A stretch of 64,000 bases of DNA, from the NCBI RefSeq assembly GCF_009866805.1, contig NZ_SIZW01000042.1, positions 186,001 to 250,000 on the forward strand, given 5' to 3'. The first letter of the stretch is position 1, and each line of letters opens with the position of its first letter. The DNA comes from Schauerella aestuarii. GTDB taxonomy: Bacteria; Pseudomonadota; Gammaproteobacteria; Burkholderiales; Burkholderiaceae_B. The position numbers were made by a program, and so were the translations under genes. Below, piece by piece: positions 1-7,520 of this stretch. Below the pieces are notes generated by a model. It was not told the DNA's origin. It saw nothing but the letters and a program-made list of their open reading frames with translations, and ran no database searches.

Positions 1-60
1 GAGCAAACAGTCGAAAATGGTAAACTGCCCCGGCTAAACGGTTCACACCGGTACGGGGAC

Positions 61-91
61 GAGGCGGATACGATTCGGGGTTCGCCTTTTT
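61..91 (+). terminator. Probable intrinsic terminator of a gene upstream of the window
   Basis: An 8-bp stem (61-68 with 81-88, including two G-T pairs) is followed directly by a run of T residues. It lies just before ppiD and probably ends transcription of a gene that lies left of the window. Bases 1-60 hold no gene that I can recognise. Confidence 0.5.
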
Positions 92-147
92 TTATGCGCT
101 TTATTGCCGCGCGGGGTTCAGTCAACGCGCGGGATCAGGGACTTCAA

Positions 148-2112
148 TTGTTCGATTTTATTCGCAACCACCGACGTTGGATGCAAGTCATCCTGTTGGT
201 CTTGATCGTGCCGTCCTTTTTCCTGGTCGGGATTCAGGGTTATGACAGTTTCGTCAACAAGGCGCCGGATATGGCGGTTGTTGGCGAGTCGGCGATCAGC
301 CAGGCCGATTTCGATGCCGTGCGCCGCGACCGTCTCGAGCGCCTGCGCCAAAGCATGCGCGAGCGTTTCGACGCCGCCCGCCTCGATACACCCGCAAGCC
401 GCCAGGCGTTGCTGGATCAGATGATCGACCAGCGTCTGCTGGCCGCCGTCGCGATCGACAACCGTTTCTCGGTCTCCGACGAAACGTTGCGCAACACGAT
501 CGCCTCGATTCCCGCTGTGCAGGACGATGGCCGTTTTTCGCCCGAGCTCTACCGTCAGGTATTGGCCTCGCAAGGCATGTCGCCCGCCCAGTTCGAAGCC
601 GGCATGCGCCGGGATCTGGCCGTGGCGCGTGTGATCGAACCCGTGGGTCAGTCGGCGCGGGTGCCGACCACCGTGGCCAACAGTGTCGATAGCGCACTCA
701 CGCAAACGCGGTCGGTGCAGACACGCCGCTTCGATGCCGCCGCGTATCGCGACCGCGTGACCGTGTCCGATCAGGACATCAAGGCCTGGTACGACGCCAA
801 TCAGCAAGCCCTGCAGATTCCCGAGAACGCATCGGTACGCTATGTGGTGCTGGACGAGGCTGCCGCAACGGCGGGTATCGAGGTCAAAGATGCCGACATC
901 GCCACGTACTACAAGCAAAATCAAAACCGTTTCGGTCAGCCGGAGCGCCGCCGCGCCAGCCATATTTTGATTCAAGTGCCCGCAGGCGCATCGGCCGACG
1001 TGCGCAAGACGGCGCAAGGCAAAGCTGCGGCACTCGCCGCGCAGGCCGCGTCCAATCCCGCCGGTTTCGCCGATCTGGCACGCCAGAATTCGCAGGATGC
1101 CGGTTCGGCCGCCAATGGTGGCGATCTGGGGTGGATCGTCAAGGGTGTGCTGCCGCCGGCGCTCGATTCGGCCATCAACAGCCTCGCGCTCGACCAGGTG
1201 TCGGGTGTCGTCGAAAGCCCGTCCGGTTATCACGTGTTGAAAGTCACGGCCGTTGAAGCACCGACGATCAAGCCGTTGGCCGACGTGCGCGACACCATCA
1301 TTGCCGAGATCAAGCAACAGGAGGGTGCCAAGCGCTTTGCTGAGATGGCCACCACGCTGACCAAGCAGGTTAACGATCAGCGCGATTCGCTCGAGCCGGC
1401 CGCCGAAGCTGCGGGTTTGAAGGTGCGCACGGCAACGGGTGTCACGCGCGACGGCTTGTTGCCTGCCGAACAGGCCGGTGCAGGCGCCGCCGCTGCCAGC
1501 CGCGACGCGGACATCCTGAGCAGCCCGCGCGTGCGCGAGGCATTGTTCTCCAACGAAGTGCTGCGCGAGAAATTCAACTCGGGCGTCATCGAATTGGCGG
1601 CAAACAAGATGGTGGTGGTGCGTCTCGATGCACTGAAGCCCGCACAGGTGCCGCCGCTCGCCAGCGTGACCGATCGTGTGCGCACCACCTTGCGTAATCA
1701 AAAGGCTGCCGAAGCCGCCAAGCAGGCAGGCGAGGCCGAACTGGCGACGCTGCGCACGTCGCCCGTTGTGACCGTGCCTGCGGGCTTCGGCCCCACGCAA
1801 ATGGTGTCGCGCCGCGAAGCCGGCGACCTGTCGCAAAGCGTGCTGAATGCAGTCGTTCAGTTGCCCGTCACGCCCGTACCGGCCTACACCGGCGTGGCGG
1901 ATGGGTCGGACTACGTTGTCGTCCGCCTGGAATCGGTCAGCGCCGGCAAGCCCGACGCGCAGGCTCAAGCCATGCTCACTCAGCAGTTGAACGATGCCTG
2001 GGCGCAAGCCGAAGACGCGGCCGTGATCCGCATGCTGCGCGAGCAGTACAAGGTCAAGATCACGCCGGAAGCCGAACGCATCATCAAGGGTGAAGCGACG
2101 GCCGAAGGCTGA
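148..2112 (+). CDS. ppiD: Periplasmic folding chaperone, SurA/PpiD-type peptidyl-prolyl isomerase
   Basis: The protein is an inner-membrane-anchored periplasmic chaperone of the PpiD family, which helps newly secreted outer-membrane and periplasmic proteins fold. The N-terminus has the family signature FDFIRNHRRWMQ followed by one membrane helix (about residues 14-34). A SurA-like chaperone region follows, then one parvulin domain at about residues 265-365, recognisable from RRASHILI and GGDLGWI. I chose the TTG at 148 because AGGGA sits 6 bases upstream and the homologous proteins begin with LFDFIRN; an in-frame ATG at 94 would add 18 residues before this motif and has no ribosome site. Length is 654 residues, normal for the family. 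Isomerase activity of PpiD parvulin domains is often weak, so its role is probably chaperone-like. Confidence 0.93.
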   Translation: MFDFIRNHRRWMQVILLVLIVPSFFLVGIQGYDSFVNKAPDMAVVGESAISQADFDAVRRDRLERLRQSMRERFDAARLDTPASRQALLDQMIDQRLLAAVAIDNRFSVSDETLRNTIASIPAVQDDGRFSPELYRQVLASQGMSPAQFEAGMRRDLAVARVIEPVGQSARVPTTVANSVDSALTQTRSVQTRRFDAAAYRDRVTVSDQDIKAWYDANQQALQIPENASVRYVVLDEAAATAGIEVKDADIATYYKQNQNRFGQPERRRASHILIQVPAGASADVRKTAQGKAAALAAQAASNPAGFADLARQNSQDAGSAANGGDLGWIVKGVLPPALDSAINSLALDQVSGVVESPSGYHVLKVTAVEAPTIKPLADVRDTIIAEIKQQEGAKRFAEMATTLTKQVNDQRDSLEPAAEAAGLKVRTATGVTRDGLLPAEQAGAGAAAASRDADILSSPRVREALFSNEVLREKFNSGVIELAANKMVVVRLDALKPAQVPPLASVTDRVRTTLRNQKAAEAAKQAGEAELATLRTSPVVTVPAGFGPTQMVSRREAGDLSQSVLNAVVQLPVTPVPAYTGVADGSDYVVVRLESVSAGKPDAQAQAMLTQQLNDAWAQAEDAAVIRMLREQYKVKITPEAERIIKGEATAEG

Positions 2113-2134
2113 TCGGGATCGGCGGGTGAGGGTG

Positions 2135-2162
2135 CCTGCCACCTGCCACCTGCCACCTGCCA
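2135..2162. repeat. 7-bp tandem repeat (CCTGCCA x4) just after ppiD
   Basis: Four perfect copies of CCTGCCA begin 22 bases after the ppiD stop codon. The array is noncoding. Similar C/A/T/G-rich tandem arrays occur at 3713-3752 and 22485-22541, also at gene ends. Confidence 0.9.
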
Positions 2163-2263
2163 CCGCGAAGAGGGATGGTTCGGCGATGATTTCCGGCTGA
2201 CAAACCGTGCGGTCTACGCCGGCAGGCAGGTCAAATGGACCGTACTTCTCACCCTCCGAAAAG

Positions 2264-2294
2264 AAAAAGGCGCTTCGTTCGAAGCGCCTTTTTT
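2264..2294. terminator. Bidirectional intrinsic terminator between ppiD and tesA
   Basis: A 13-bp perfect stem (2264-2276 with 2281-2293) has a four-base loop, an A-run on its left arm and a T-run on its right. It can therefore terminate both ppiD (plus strand) and the convergent tesA (minus strand). Confidence 0.9.
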
Positions 2295-2370
2295 GCAGTG
2301 ATCGCCTTGGGTGGGCGATCACATTGTTTGCGGCATGACGTCAGGTACGGCATTGCATGAAAGCCTCGTG

Positions 2371-3054
2371 TCAGCCCGTTTGCTTGCTCAGCATCGGTTC
2401 GAGCACCGGCCAGACATTGTCGCGCAGCGTCGGTTGGGCATCTTCGTTGGGATGGATGCCGTCGGCCTGAAACCACTCGCGACGGGTGGCCATTCCTTCG
2501 AGCAGAAACGGCACGAAGGTGGCGTTCTGGGCTTTGGCCACCGTGGCGAACAAACCCTGGAAACGATCGGCGTAAGCCCGGCCATAGTTTGGCGGAATCT
2601 GCATACCGACGATCATGACTTTCGCGCCGGCCTTGCGTGCCTGCTCGGCCATGGTCGTCAGATTGTTCTGGGTCATGTCCAGCGCGAGGCCGCGAAGGGC
2701 GTCGTTGCCGCCGAGTTCGATGATGACGATTGCCGGCTTGTGCTGTTCGAGCAGGGGGCCAATGCGTGAAACGCCACCGCTGGTGGTATCGCCGCTGATG
2801 CTGGCATTGATCAGACGATAGTTAGGGTATTGTTCGTTCATGCGTTGCGCCATCAAGGGCACCCAGCCCGAGCCGCGCCGCAGGCCGTACTCCGCAGAGA
2901 GGCTATCGCCCACCACGAGCACGTTGCGCATGCTGGCGGTATCGCGGGAACCGCTGGCGGTAGACGCGGTCTGAGCGGAAGCGGGAACATAAGCACACAA
3001 CAGCAGGACGGCCGAGAGGCTGGTCCGGCAAAGCAAACGGAAGAATAGGCGCAT
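2371..3054 (-). CDS. tesA: GDSL-family acyl-CoA thioesterase / lysophospholipase
   Basis: This is a periplasmic SGNH hydrolase of the TesA type, which cleaves acyl thioesters, lysophospholipids and aryl esters. The first 28 or so residues form a signal peptide (hydrophobic AVLLLCAYV, then ASA). The mature enzyme has all family blocks: GDSLS with nucleophile Ser51, a glycine in the SGDTTSGG region, GGND, and DGIHPN carrying the catalytic Asp and His near the C-terminus. The 227-residue length is close to E. coli TesA. I chose the ATG at 3054 because it gives a good signal peptide directly. Its start codon overlaps that of the divergent ATPase gene by two bases, an arrangement that mirrors the tesA/ybbA divergent pair of E. 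coli. Confidence 0.92.
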   Translation of the reverse strand: MRLFFRLLCRTSLSAVLLLCAYVPASAQTASTASGSRDTASMRNVLVVGDSLSAEYGLRRGSGWVPLMAQRMNEQYPNYRLINASISGDTTSGGVSRIGPLLEQHKPAIVIIELGGNDALRGLALDMTQNNLTTMAEQARKAGAKVMIVGMQIPPNYGRAYADRFQGLFATVAKAQNATFVPFLLEGMATRREWFQADGIHPNEDAQPTLRDNVWPVLEPMLSKQTG

Positions 3055-3724
3055 GGATAGTCGCAACGCGATCGTAGTAAAGGGGTTGGGCAAGCAAGTG
3101 GCCGATGCGGGCGGTTCGCTGTCGATCCTTGAAGGCATCGATTTTACGATCCAGGCCGGCGCGGCGGTGGCCATCGTCGGCAGCTCGGGCTCGGGCAAAA
3201 GTACCTTGTTGGGACTGCTGGCGGGCCTGGATGTTCCCTCAACGGGTAGCGTTCACCTGGCCGGGGAAGATCTTTTCGCATTGGATGAGGATGGACGTGC
3301 CCAATTGCGCGCCCGCCACGTCGGCTTTGTTTTCCAATCGTTCCAGCTGCTCCCCAATCTTACGGCACTCGAAAACGTCATGCTGCCGCTTGAACTGGCT
3401 GGGAAGCCCGCCCGCGCGTCGGCTGAAGCCATGCTCGAGCGGGTCGGGCTGGGCGCGCGGCTGCATCACTATCCGCGCACGCTATCGGGCGGCGAACAGC
3501 AACGCGTCTCGCTTGCGCGTGCATTCGTGGTCGAACCGGCGCTGTTGTTTGCGGATGAGCCCACCGGCAGCCTTGACGTGGCGACGGGCGAAACGGTGAT
3601 CGATTTGATGTTTGCCTTGCACCGCGAGCAGGGCACAACGTTGGTGCTGGTGACCCACGATCCCCAGCTTGCCGCCCGCTGCGCCGAGCAGATCGTGCTG
3701 AAGGCGGGTCGCCTGAGCACCTGA
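3053..3724 (+). CDS. ybbA: ABC transporter ATP-binding protein, YbbA/LolD family
   Basis: The protein is a stand-alone ATPase subunit of the MacB/LolD/YbbA group. Walker A is GSSGSGKS at residues 43-50, the signature LSGGEQQR lies near residue 145, and Walker B with DEPTGSLD follows; the switch histidine is in VTHD. The length of 223 residues is typical. The family works with a FtsX-like permease (YbbP in E. coli, encoded next door). Here the next gene is an unrelated exporter on the other strand, so the permease is missing from this locus. The last codons and the stop codon lie inside an 8-bp tandem repeat, so copy-number change there would alter the C-terminus. The symbol rests on similarity plus linkage to tesA. 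Confidence 0.85.
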   Translation: MDSRNAIVVKGLGKQVADAGGSLSILEGIDFTIQAGAAVAIVGSSGSGKSTLLGLLAGLDVPSTGSVHLAGEDLFALDEDGRAQLRARHVGFVFQSFQLLPNLTALENVMLPLELAGKPARASAEAMLERVGLGARLHHYPRTLSGGEQQRVSLARAFVVEPALLFADEPTGSLDVATGETVIDLMFALHREQGTTLVLVTHDPQLAARCAEQIVLKAGRLST

Positions 3725-3752
3725 GCACCTGAGCACCTAAGCACCTAAGCAC
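3713..3752. repeat. 8-bp tandem repeat (CTGAGCAC/CTAAGCAC x5) overlapping the ybbA stop
   Basis: Three copies of CTGAGCAC are followed by two of CTAAGCAC. The first copy and the start of the second encode the last residues and the stop codon of the ybbA-like gene. Because the unit is not a multiple of three, each unit places a stop in a shifted register. Confidence 0.92.
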
Positions 3753-3805
3753 CGCGGGCGGCGTTGGCGAAGCATGTACACGGCTGACGACGGCGATTGG
3801 GCACC

Positions 3806-4750
3806 TCAATGCGACGATTGGGTGCTTGCCCCACTCACTTGGCGCAGGCGTTGACCGCGGCGCCATTCGAGCAGGCTGATGGTTACCCCACTTGCACAGA
3901 CCACGGCAATACCCAGCCACGTGGTCGCATCTGGAAAATGCCGCCACACCAGCCAGCCCATGGCGGTAGACGTCACGATCTGCAGATACAGCACGGGCGC
4001 CAATGTGGATGCGGGCGCATTCCGATACGCGCCGATCTGAAACAAATGGCCCAGCGCGCCCGAGAACCCGGTCGACAGCATGATCAGGATCTGGCCTGCA
4101 CTCAGTTGTGCGATCGCGGCCATCGCATCGGACCAGAGCACCGGCAATGCGAGTGTCAGACAGGCCGTGCCCACACCGCCGCTCCAGATCAACGACGTGA
4201 ACGGATTTTCGCCGGCAATGCGTCGCGTGGCGACGAATTGACCGGCGAAAAGACACGCGGTGACCAGGCCGGCGGCCACGCCAGCCAAGGGCAGACCGCT
4301 GCCAGGCCGGATGATGAGCAACACGCCGGCAAAACCCACGCCTGCCGCCACCCAGCGCGACATGCGCGGTTGCTCGCCCAATACCCAGGGCGAAACCGCC
4401 AGCACGATAAGAGGCGCAAGGAAATTGATGGCGGTGGCTTCCGACTGCGGCAACAGGCTCAGCGTCGTGAAGAACGAGAGCGTGGCGCAAAACATTAATG
4501 CGCCGCGGACGAACTGCCGTCCGGGCTGTCGCGTGCGCACGATGGACCAGCCTCGGGCCGGTACGACCAGCGCCAGAACCAGTACCAAATGCACGGCGTA
4601 TCGGATCCAGGCCAGAAACAGCAGTGGTACGCCGGCCGCCATGATCCACTTGCTCGTGCCATCCAGTACCGACAACATCACCATCGAGGCCAATAGCCAC
4701 ACGATGCCCCACACTGGCCGCGCGATTGGCGCAGCAGTCCCTGCCGACAT
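3806..4750 (-). CDS. EamA/DMT-family inner-membrane transporter
   Basis: This is a 314-residue protein of the drug/metabolite transporter superfamily with two EamA repeats and about ten hydrophobic helices. Family-typical stretches are the first helix with WLLASMVMLSVLDG, the NFLAPLIV segment that closes the first repeat, and YLQIVTSTAMGW in the second. Members export amino acids, metabolites or drugs; the substrate cannot be told from sequence. The ATG at 4750 is preceded by GGGAG at good spacing, which decides against longer in-frame starts. It is transcribed alone, convergent with the ybbA-like gene and divergent from glnH. Confidence 0.85.
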   Translation of the reverse strand: MSAGTAAPIARPVWGIVWLLASMVMLSVLDGTSKWIMAAGVPLLFLAWIRYAVHLVLVLALVVPARGWSIVRTRQPGRQFVRGALMFCATLSFFTTLSLLPQSEATAINFLAPLIVLAVSPWVLGEQPRMSRWVAAGVGFAGVLLIIRPGSGLPLAGVAAGLVTACLFAGQFVATRRIAGENPFTSLIWSGGVGTACLTLALPVLWSDAMAAIAQLSAGQILIMLSTGFSGALGHLFQIGAYRNAPASTLAPVLYLQIVTSTAMGWLVWRHFPDATTWLGIAVVCASGVTISLLEWRRGQRLRQVSGASTQSSH

Positions 4751-5065
4751 GCCTGTCTCCCTTTTATGCGCAGTGATGATACGCCTTGATACGGCTGGTG
4801 CGGGATGGGCGCGCGACTCCTCGGCATCTCGACGCGGACAAGCGCGTTCAAAACCGCTTATTCGGCAAGCCTTTAGCGGTAAAGCATCACAGCATTGGGG
4901 CGCGATTTGCAGCCTGCCGGGCAATCGTTAACGCTTGCAATCGGTAGGAAGCGCCGCCCGCGGGATGGAGTAACATCTTTCGGATGCTGGCGCCTCACAA
5001 GGGCGTACAGCCGGATGAACGCCCTCGTTGCAGGGTGGCCCTATGCCAAATTGAGGAGATGCTTA
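4751..5065. other. Intergenic region between divergent EamA gene and glnH
   Basis: This 315-bp spacer must hold the promoters of both divergent genes. I see the ribosome site GAGGAG at 5053-5058 for glnH but no other site that I can name with confidence. Confidence 0.6.
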
Positions 5066-5821
5066 ATGGTCAAGAAACACGTTGCCGCCGTCTGGCTCGG
5101 CATGTCGGTCGCGCTTTTTGGCGCAGCCACGCCCGCGTTGGCCCAGCAAGGCAAAACGCTGACCGTCGCCACCGATACGGCCTTCGTACCGTTCGAATTC
5201 AAGCAAGGCGACAAGTATGTCGGCTTCGACATCGATCTGTGGGATGCCATCGCCAAGGAAATGAACGTCAAGTATCAGTTCCGCCCGATGGATTTCAGCG
5301 GCATCATTCCGGGTCTGCAGACCAAGAACCTCGACGCCGCCTTGGCAGGGATCACGATTCGTGACGATCGCAAGAAAGTGATCGATTTTTCGGATCCTTA
5401 CTACGAGAGCGGTCTGGCCATCCTGGTAAGCAGCAAGAATACCGACATCACCGATGCGAAAAGCCTCGCTGGCAAAACGGTTGCCGTGAAGACCGGCACG
5501 GCCACGGTCGACTTCCTGCGCAAGGAAGTGCCCGACGCCAAGCTCAAGCTCTTCCCAAACATCGATAACGCCTATCTCGAACTGGCTACAGGCCGCGTCG
5601 ATGCCGCGGTCCACGATACCCCCAACGTCCAGTACTACGCGAACTCGGCCGGCAAGGATCGCACCAAGGTCGTCGGCAAGGTCAAGAGCGGTGACTTCTA
5701 CGGCATCGCGATGCCCAAGGGTAGCCCGCTGGTGGCCGACGTCAACAAGGCGCTGGCCACGTTGAAGTCCAACGGCAAGTACGACGAAATCTACGCCAAG
5801 TGGTTCGGCAAGCAGCCTTGA
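5066..5821 (+). CDS. glnH: Glutamine ABC transporter, periplasmic binding protein
   Basis: The protein is a periplasmic solute-binding protein of family 3, very close to E. coli GlnH over its start ([22 protein letters not shown]) and in [14 protein letters not shown] and AGITI. It binds the amino acid and passes it to the permease. A signal peptide of about 25 residues ends in ALA-QQG. The ATG at 5066 lies 7 bases after GAGGAG; an upstream in-frame start would spoil the signal peptide. It is the first gene of glnHPQ. Glutamine is the likeliest substrate because of the strong GlnH resemblance, but another polar amino acid is possible. Confidence 0.9.
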   Translation: MVKKHVAAVWLGMSVALFGAATPALAQQGKTLTVATDTAFVPFEFKQGDKYVGFDIDLWDAIAKEMNVKYQFRPMDFSGIIPGLQTKNLDAALAGITIRDDRKKVIDFSDPYYESGLAILVSSKNTDITDAKSLAGKTVAVKTGTATVDFLRKEVPDAKLKLFPNIDNAYLELATGRVDAAVHDTPNVQYYANSAGKDRTKVVGKVKSGDFYGIAMPKGSPLVADVNKALATLKSNGKYDEIYAKWFGKQP

Positions 5822-5860
5822 TTCAGGGCTGACGTGGCGCACATTGCCAACGTCTGAACG

Positions 5861-5884
5861 GGGCCGGCTCAAGCGAGTCGGCCC
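5861..5884 (+). promoter_or_regulatory. Intercistronic hairpin between glnH and glnP
   Basis: A 10-bp stem (5861-5870 with 5875-5884, one G-T pair) with a four-base loop lies between the binding-protein gene and the permease gene and has no T-run. Such hairpins commonly stabilise the upstream message; that function is inferred here. Confidence 0.55.
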
Positions 5885-5905
5885 ACGTGTTTAAGGGGAT
5901 CCATT

Positions 5906-6565
5906 TTGGAATTCGACTGGTCAGTCATTGTGGACGCCCTTCCCAATCTCTGGGAAGGCACCAAGATGACGATGCTCATCACCTTCTGCGGCTTGGCCGG
6001 CGGCTTCGTTCTCGGGGCGCTCACCGGTGTGGTGCGCGCTTATGGCCCAACGTGGTTGTCCGCCATTGCCCAGGTTTATGTGGCCGTCATCCGTGGCACG
6101 CCGATCGTGGTGCAGGTCATGTTCCTGTACTTCGCATTGCCGTTGATGGTGCCCGACCTGCGCATCGATGCGCTGTGGGCCGCGATCATCACCCTGATCG
6201 TCAACTCGGGCGCCTATATCTCGGAGATCGTGCGCGGTTCGCTGCTCTCGGTGCACAAGGGCCTGAAAGAGGCGGGTCAGGCCATGGGTCTGCCATTTCA
6301 CAAAATCCTGACGCACATCATTGGTCCAGTGGCGTTTCGCCGCATGATTCCGCCGCTGGGCAATCAGTGCATCATCAGCTTGAAGGATTCGTCGCTCTTC
6401 ATCGTGATCGGTGTGGCCGAACTGACGCGGCAAGGGCAGGAGATCATGGCGAGCAACTTTCGCGCAGTCGAAATCTGGTCGGCGGTCGCCATCATTTATC
6501 TGATTCTCACCGGCGCATTGGCATTGGGCCTGCGGCTGGTCGAAAAAAGGATGCGCATACTATGA
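5906..6565 (+). CDS. glnP: Glutamine ABC transporter, permease
   Basis: This is a 219-residue inner-membrane permease of the HisMQ/GlnP family. It has about five membrane helices and the conserved cytoplasmic loop with [20 protein letters not shown] that docks on the ATPase. The start is TTG at 5906, preceded by AAGGGGAT. Its end overlaps the start of glnQ by four bases (ATGA), implying translational coupling. It likely works as a homodimer, since no second permease gene is present. Confidence 0.92.
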   Translation: MEFDWSVIVDALPNLWEGTKMTMLITFCGLAGGFVLGALTGVVRAYGPTWLSAIAQVYVAVIRGTPIVVQVMFLYFALPLMVPDLRIDALWAAIITLIVNSGAYISEIVRGSLLSVHKGLKEAGQAMGLPFHKILTHIIGPVAFRRMIPPLGNQCIISLKDSSLFIVIGVAELTRQGQEIMASNFRAVEIWSAVAIIYLILTGALALGLRLVEKRMRIL

Positions 6566-7290
6566 GCATGGTCGAATTTCGCAACGTCATCAAGCAGTTC
6601 GGTACGTCGACCGTGCTGGACGACATCTCCCTCGATATCAACGAGGGCGAAGTCGTGGTGGTGGTAGGGCCTTCCGGTTCGGGTAAGTCCACCTTCCTTC
6701 GCTGCATCAATGTGCTTGAAACCATTCAGGGCGGCGATCTGCTGGTCAACGGCATCAGCGTGCACGGCTCTGATGAGCAAGTGCGCGAGATCCGCCGTGA
6801 AGCCGGCATGGTGTTTCAGCAGTTCAATCTATTCCCGCAGCTGTCGGCATTGGATAACGTGATGTTCGGGCCCATCCATACGCGGGGCGCCTCGAAAGAA
6901 GACGCGCGTCAGCAGGCCGAAACCCTCCTGGCGAAAGTGGGCTTGGCCGAGCGCATGAATCATTTTCCATCCGAGTTGTCGGGCGGCCAGCAACAACGCG
7001 TGGCCATTGCACGCGCGCTGGCCATCAAACCGCGCTTGATGCTGTTCGACGAGCCCACCTCCGCGCTCGATCCCGAGTTGCGCCAGGAGGTCTTGCAAGT
7101 CATGCAGACGCTTGCACAGGAAGGTATGACGATGGTGGTGGTCACGCACGAAATGGCGTTCGCCCGCAGCGTGGGCAGCCGATTGCTGTTCATCGACAAG
7201 GGCAAGATCGCGCACGACGGCCCGCCGTCGGAATTGCTCAGCAATCCGCCGAGCCAGCGTTTAAAGGACTTCCTGCAGCACGTTCATTGA
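6562..7290 (+). CDS. glnQ: Glutamine ABC transporter, ATP-binding protein
   Basis: This is a 242-residue ATPase of the polar amino acid importer family. Walker A is GPSGSGKST, the Q-loop [10 protein letters not shown], the signature LSGGQQQR, Walker [15 protein letters not shown] and the switch histidine VVTHEM, all intact. The ATG at 6562 overlaps the glnP stop. It drives uptake of the amino acid bound by GlnH and closes the glnHPQ operon. Confidence 0.94.
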   Translation: MSMVEFRNVIKQFGTSTVLDDISLDINEGEVVVVVGPSGSGKSTFLRCINVLETIQGGDLLVNGISVHGSDEQVREIRREAGMVFQQFNLFPQLSALDNVMFGPIHTRGASKEDARQQAETLLAKVGLAERMNHFPSELSGGQQQRVAIARALAIKPRLMLFDEPTSALDPELRQEVLQVMQTLAQEGMTMVVVTHEMAFARSVGSRLLFIDKGKIAHDGPPSELLSNPPSQRLKDFLQHVH

Positions 7291-7466
7291 GCCTGAGCGT
7301 TAAGCGCCACGTTTGTGATCTGGCGTGCAGCACGTTCACTGTGTAAGGCGTTCAGCACCAATGTTGCGCTGGCCGCGCAGTGCAGTCACTGTTCGACGCG
7401 GTCAGCGCCTTCACTGAGATGAGCGTGCCGAGCCGGCGCGCTGAGCGGTGCATGTATTGCAGGCAT

Positions 7467-7500
7467 AAAAAAATCGGACCCCGCGGGGTCCGATTTTTTT
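7467..7500. terminator. Bidirectional intrinsic terminator between glnQ and rsh
   Basis: A perfect 22-base palindrome (7473-7494) is flanked by an A-run on the left and a T-run on the right. It can end both the glnHPQ operon and the convergent gmk-rpoZ-rsh transcript. Confidence 0.95.
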
Positions 7501-7520
7501 GTGGCTGGATGGCGGCGCCG

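Noticed and set aside
1-60. Possible tRNA remnant before ppiD
   Set aside because: There is no T-loop consensus, no CCA end and no cloverleaf; only a terminator-like stem is supported.
118-2322. 734-codon open frame on the minus strand over ppiD
   Set aside because: It mirrors a clear PpiD gene, has no family resemblance and is a typical antisense frame of GC-rich codon use.
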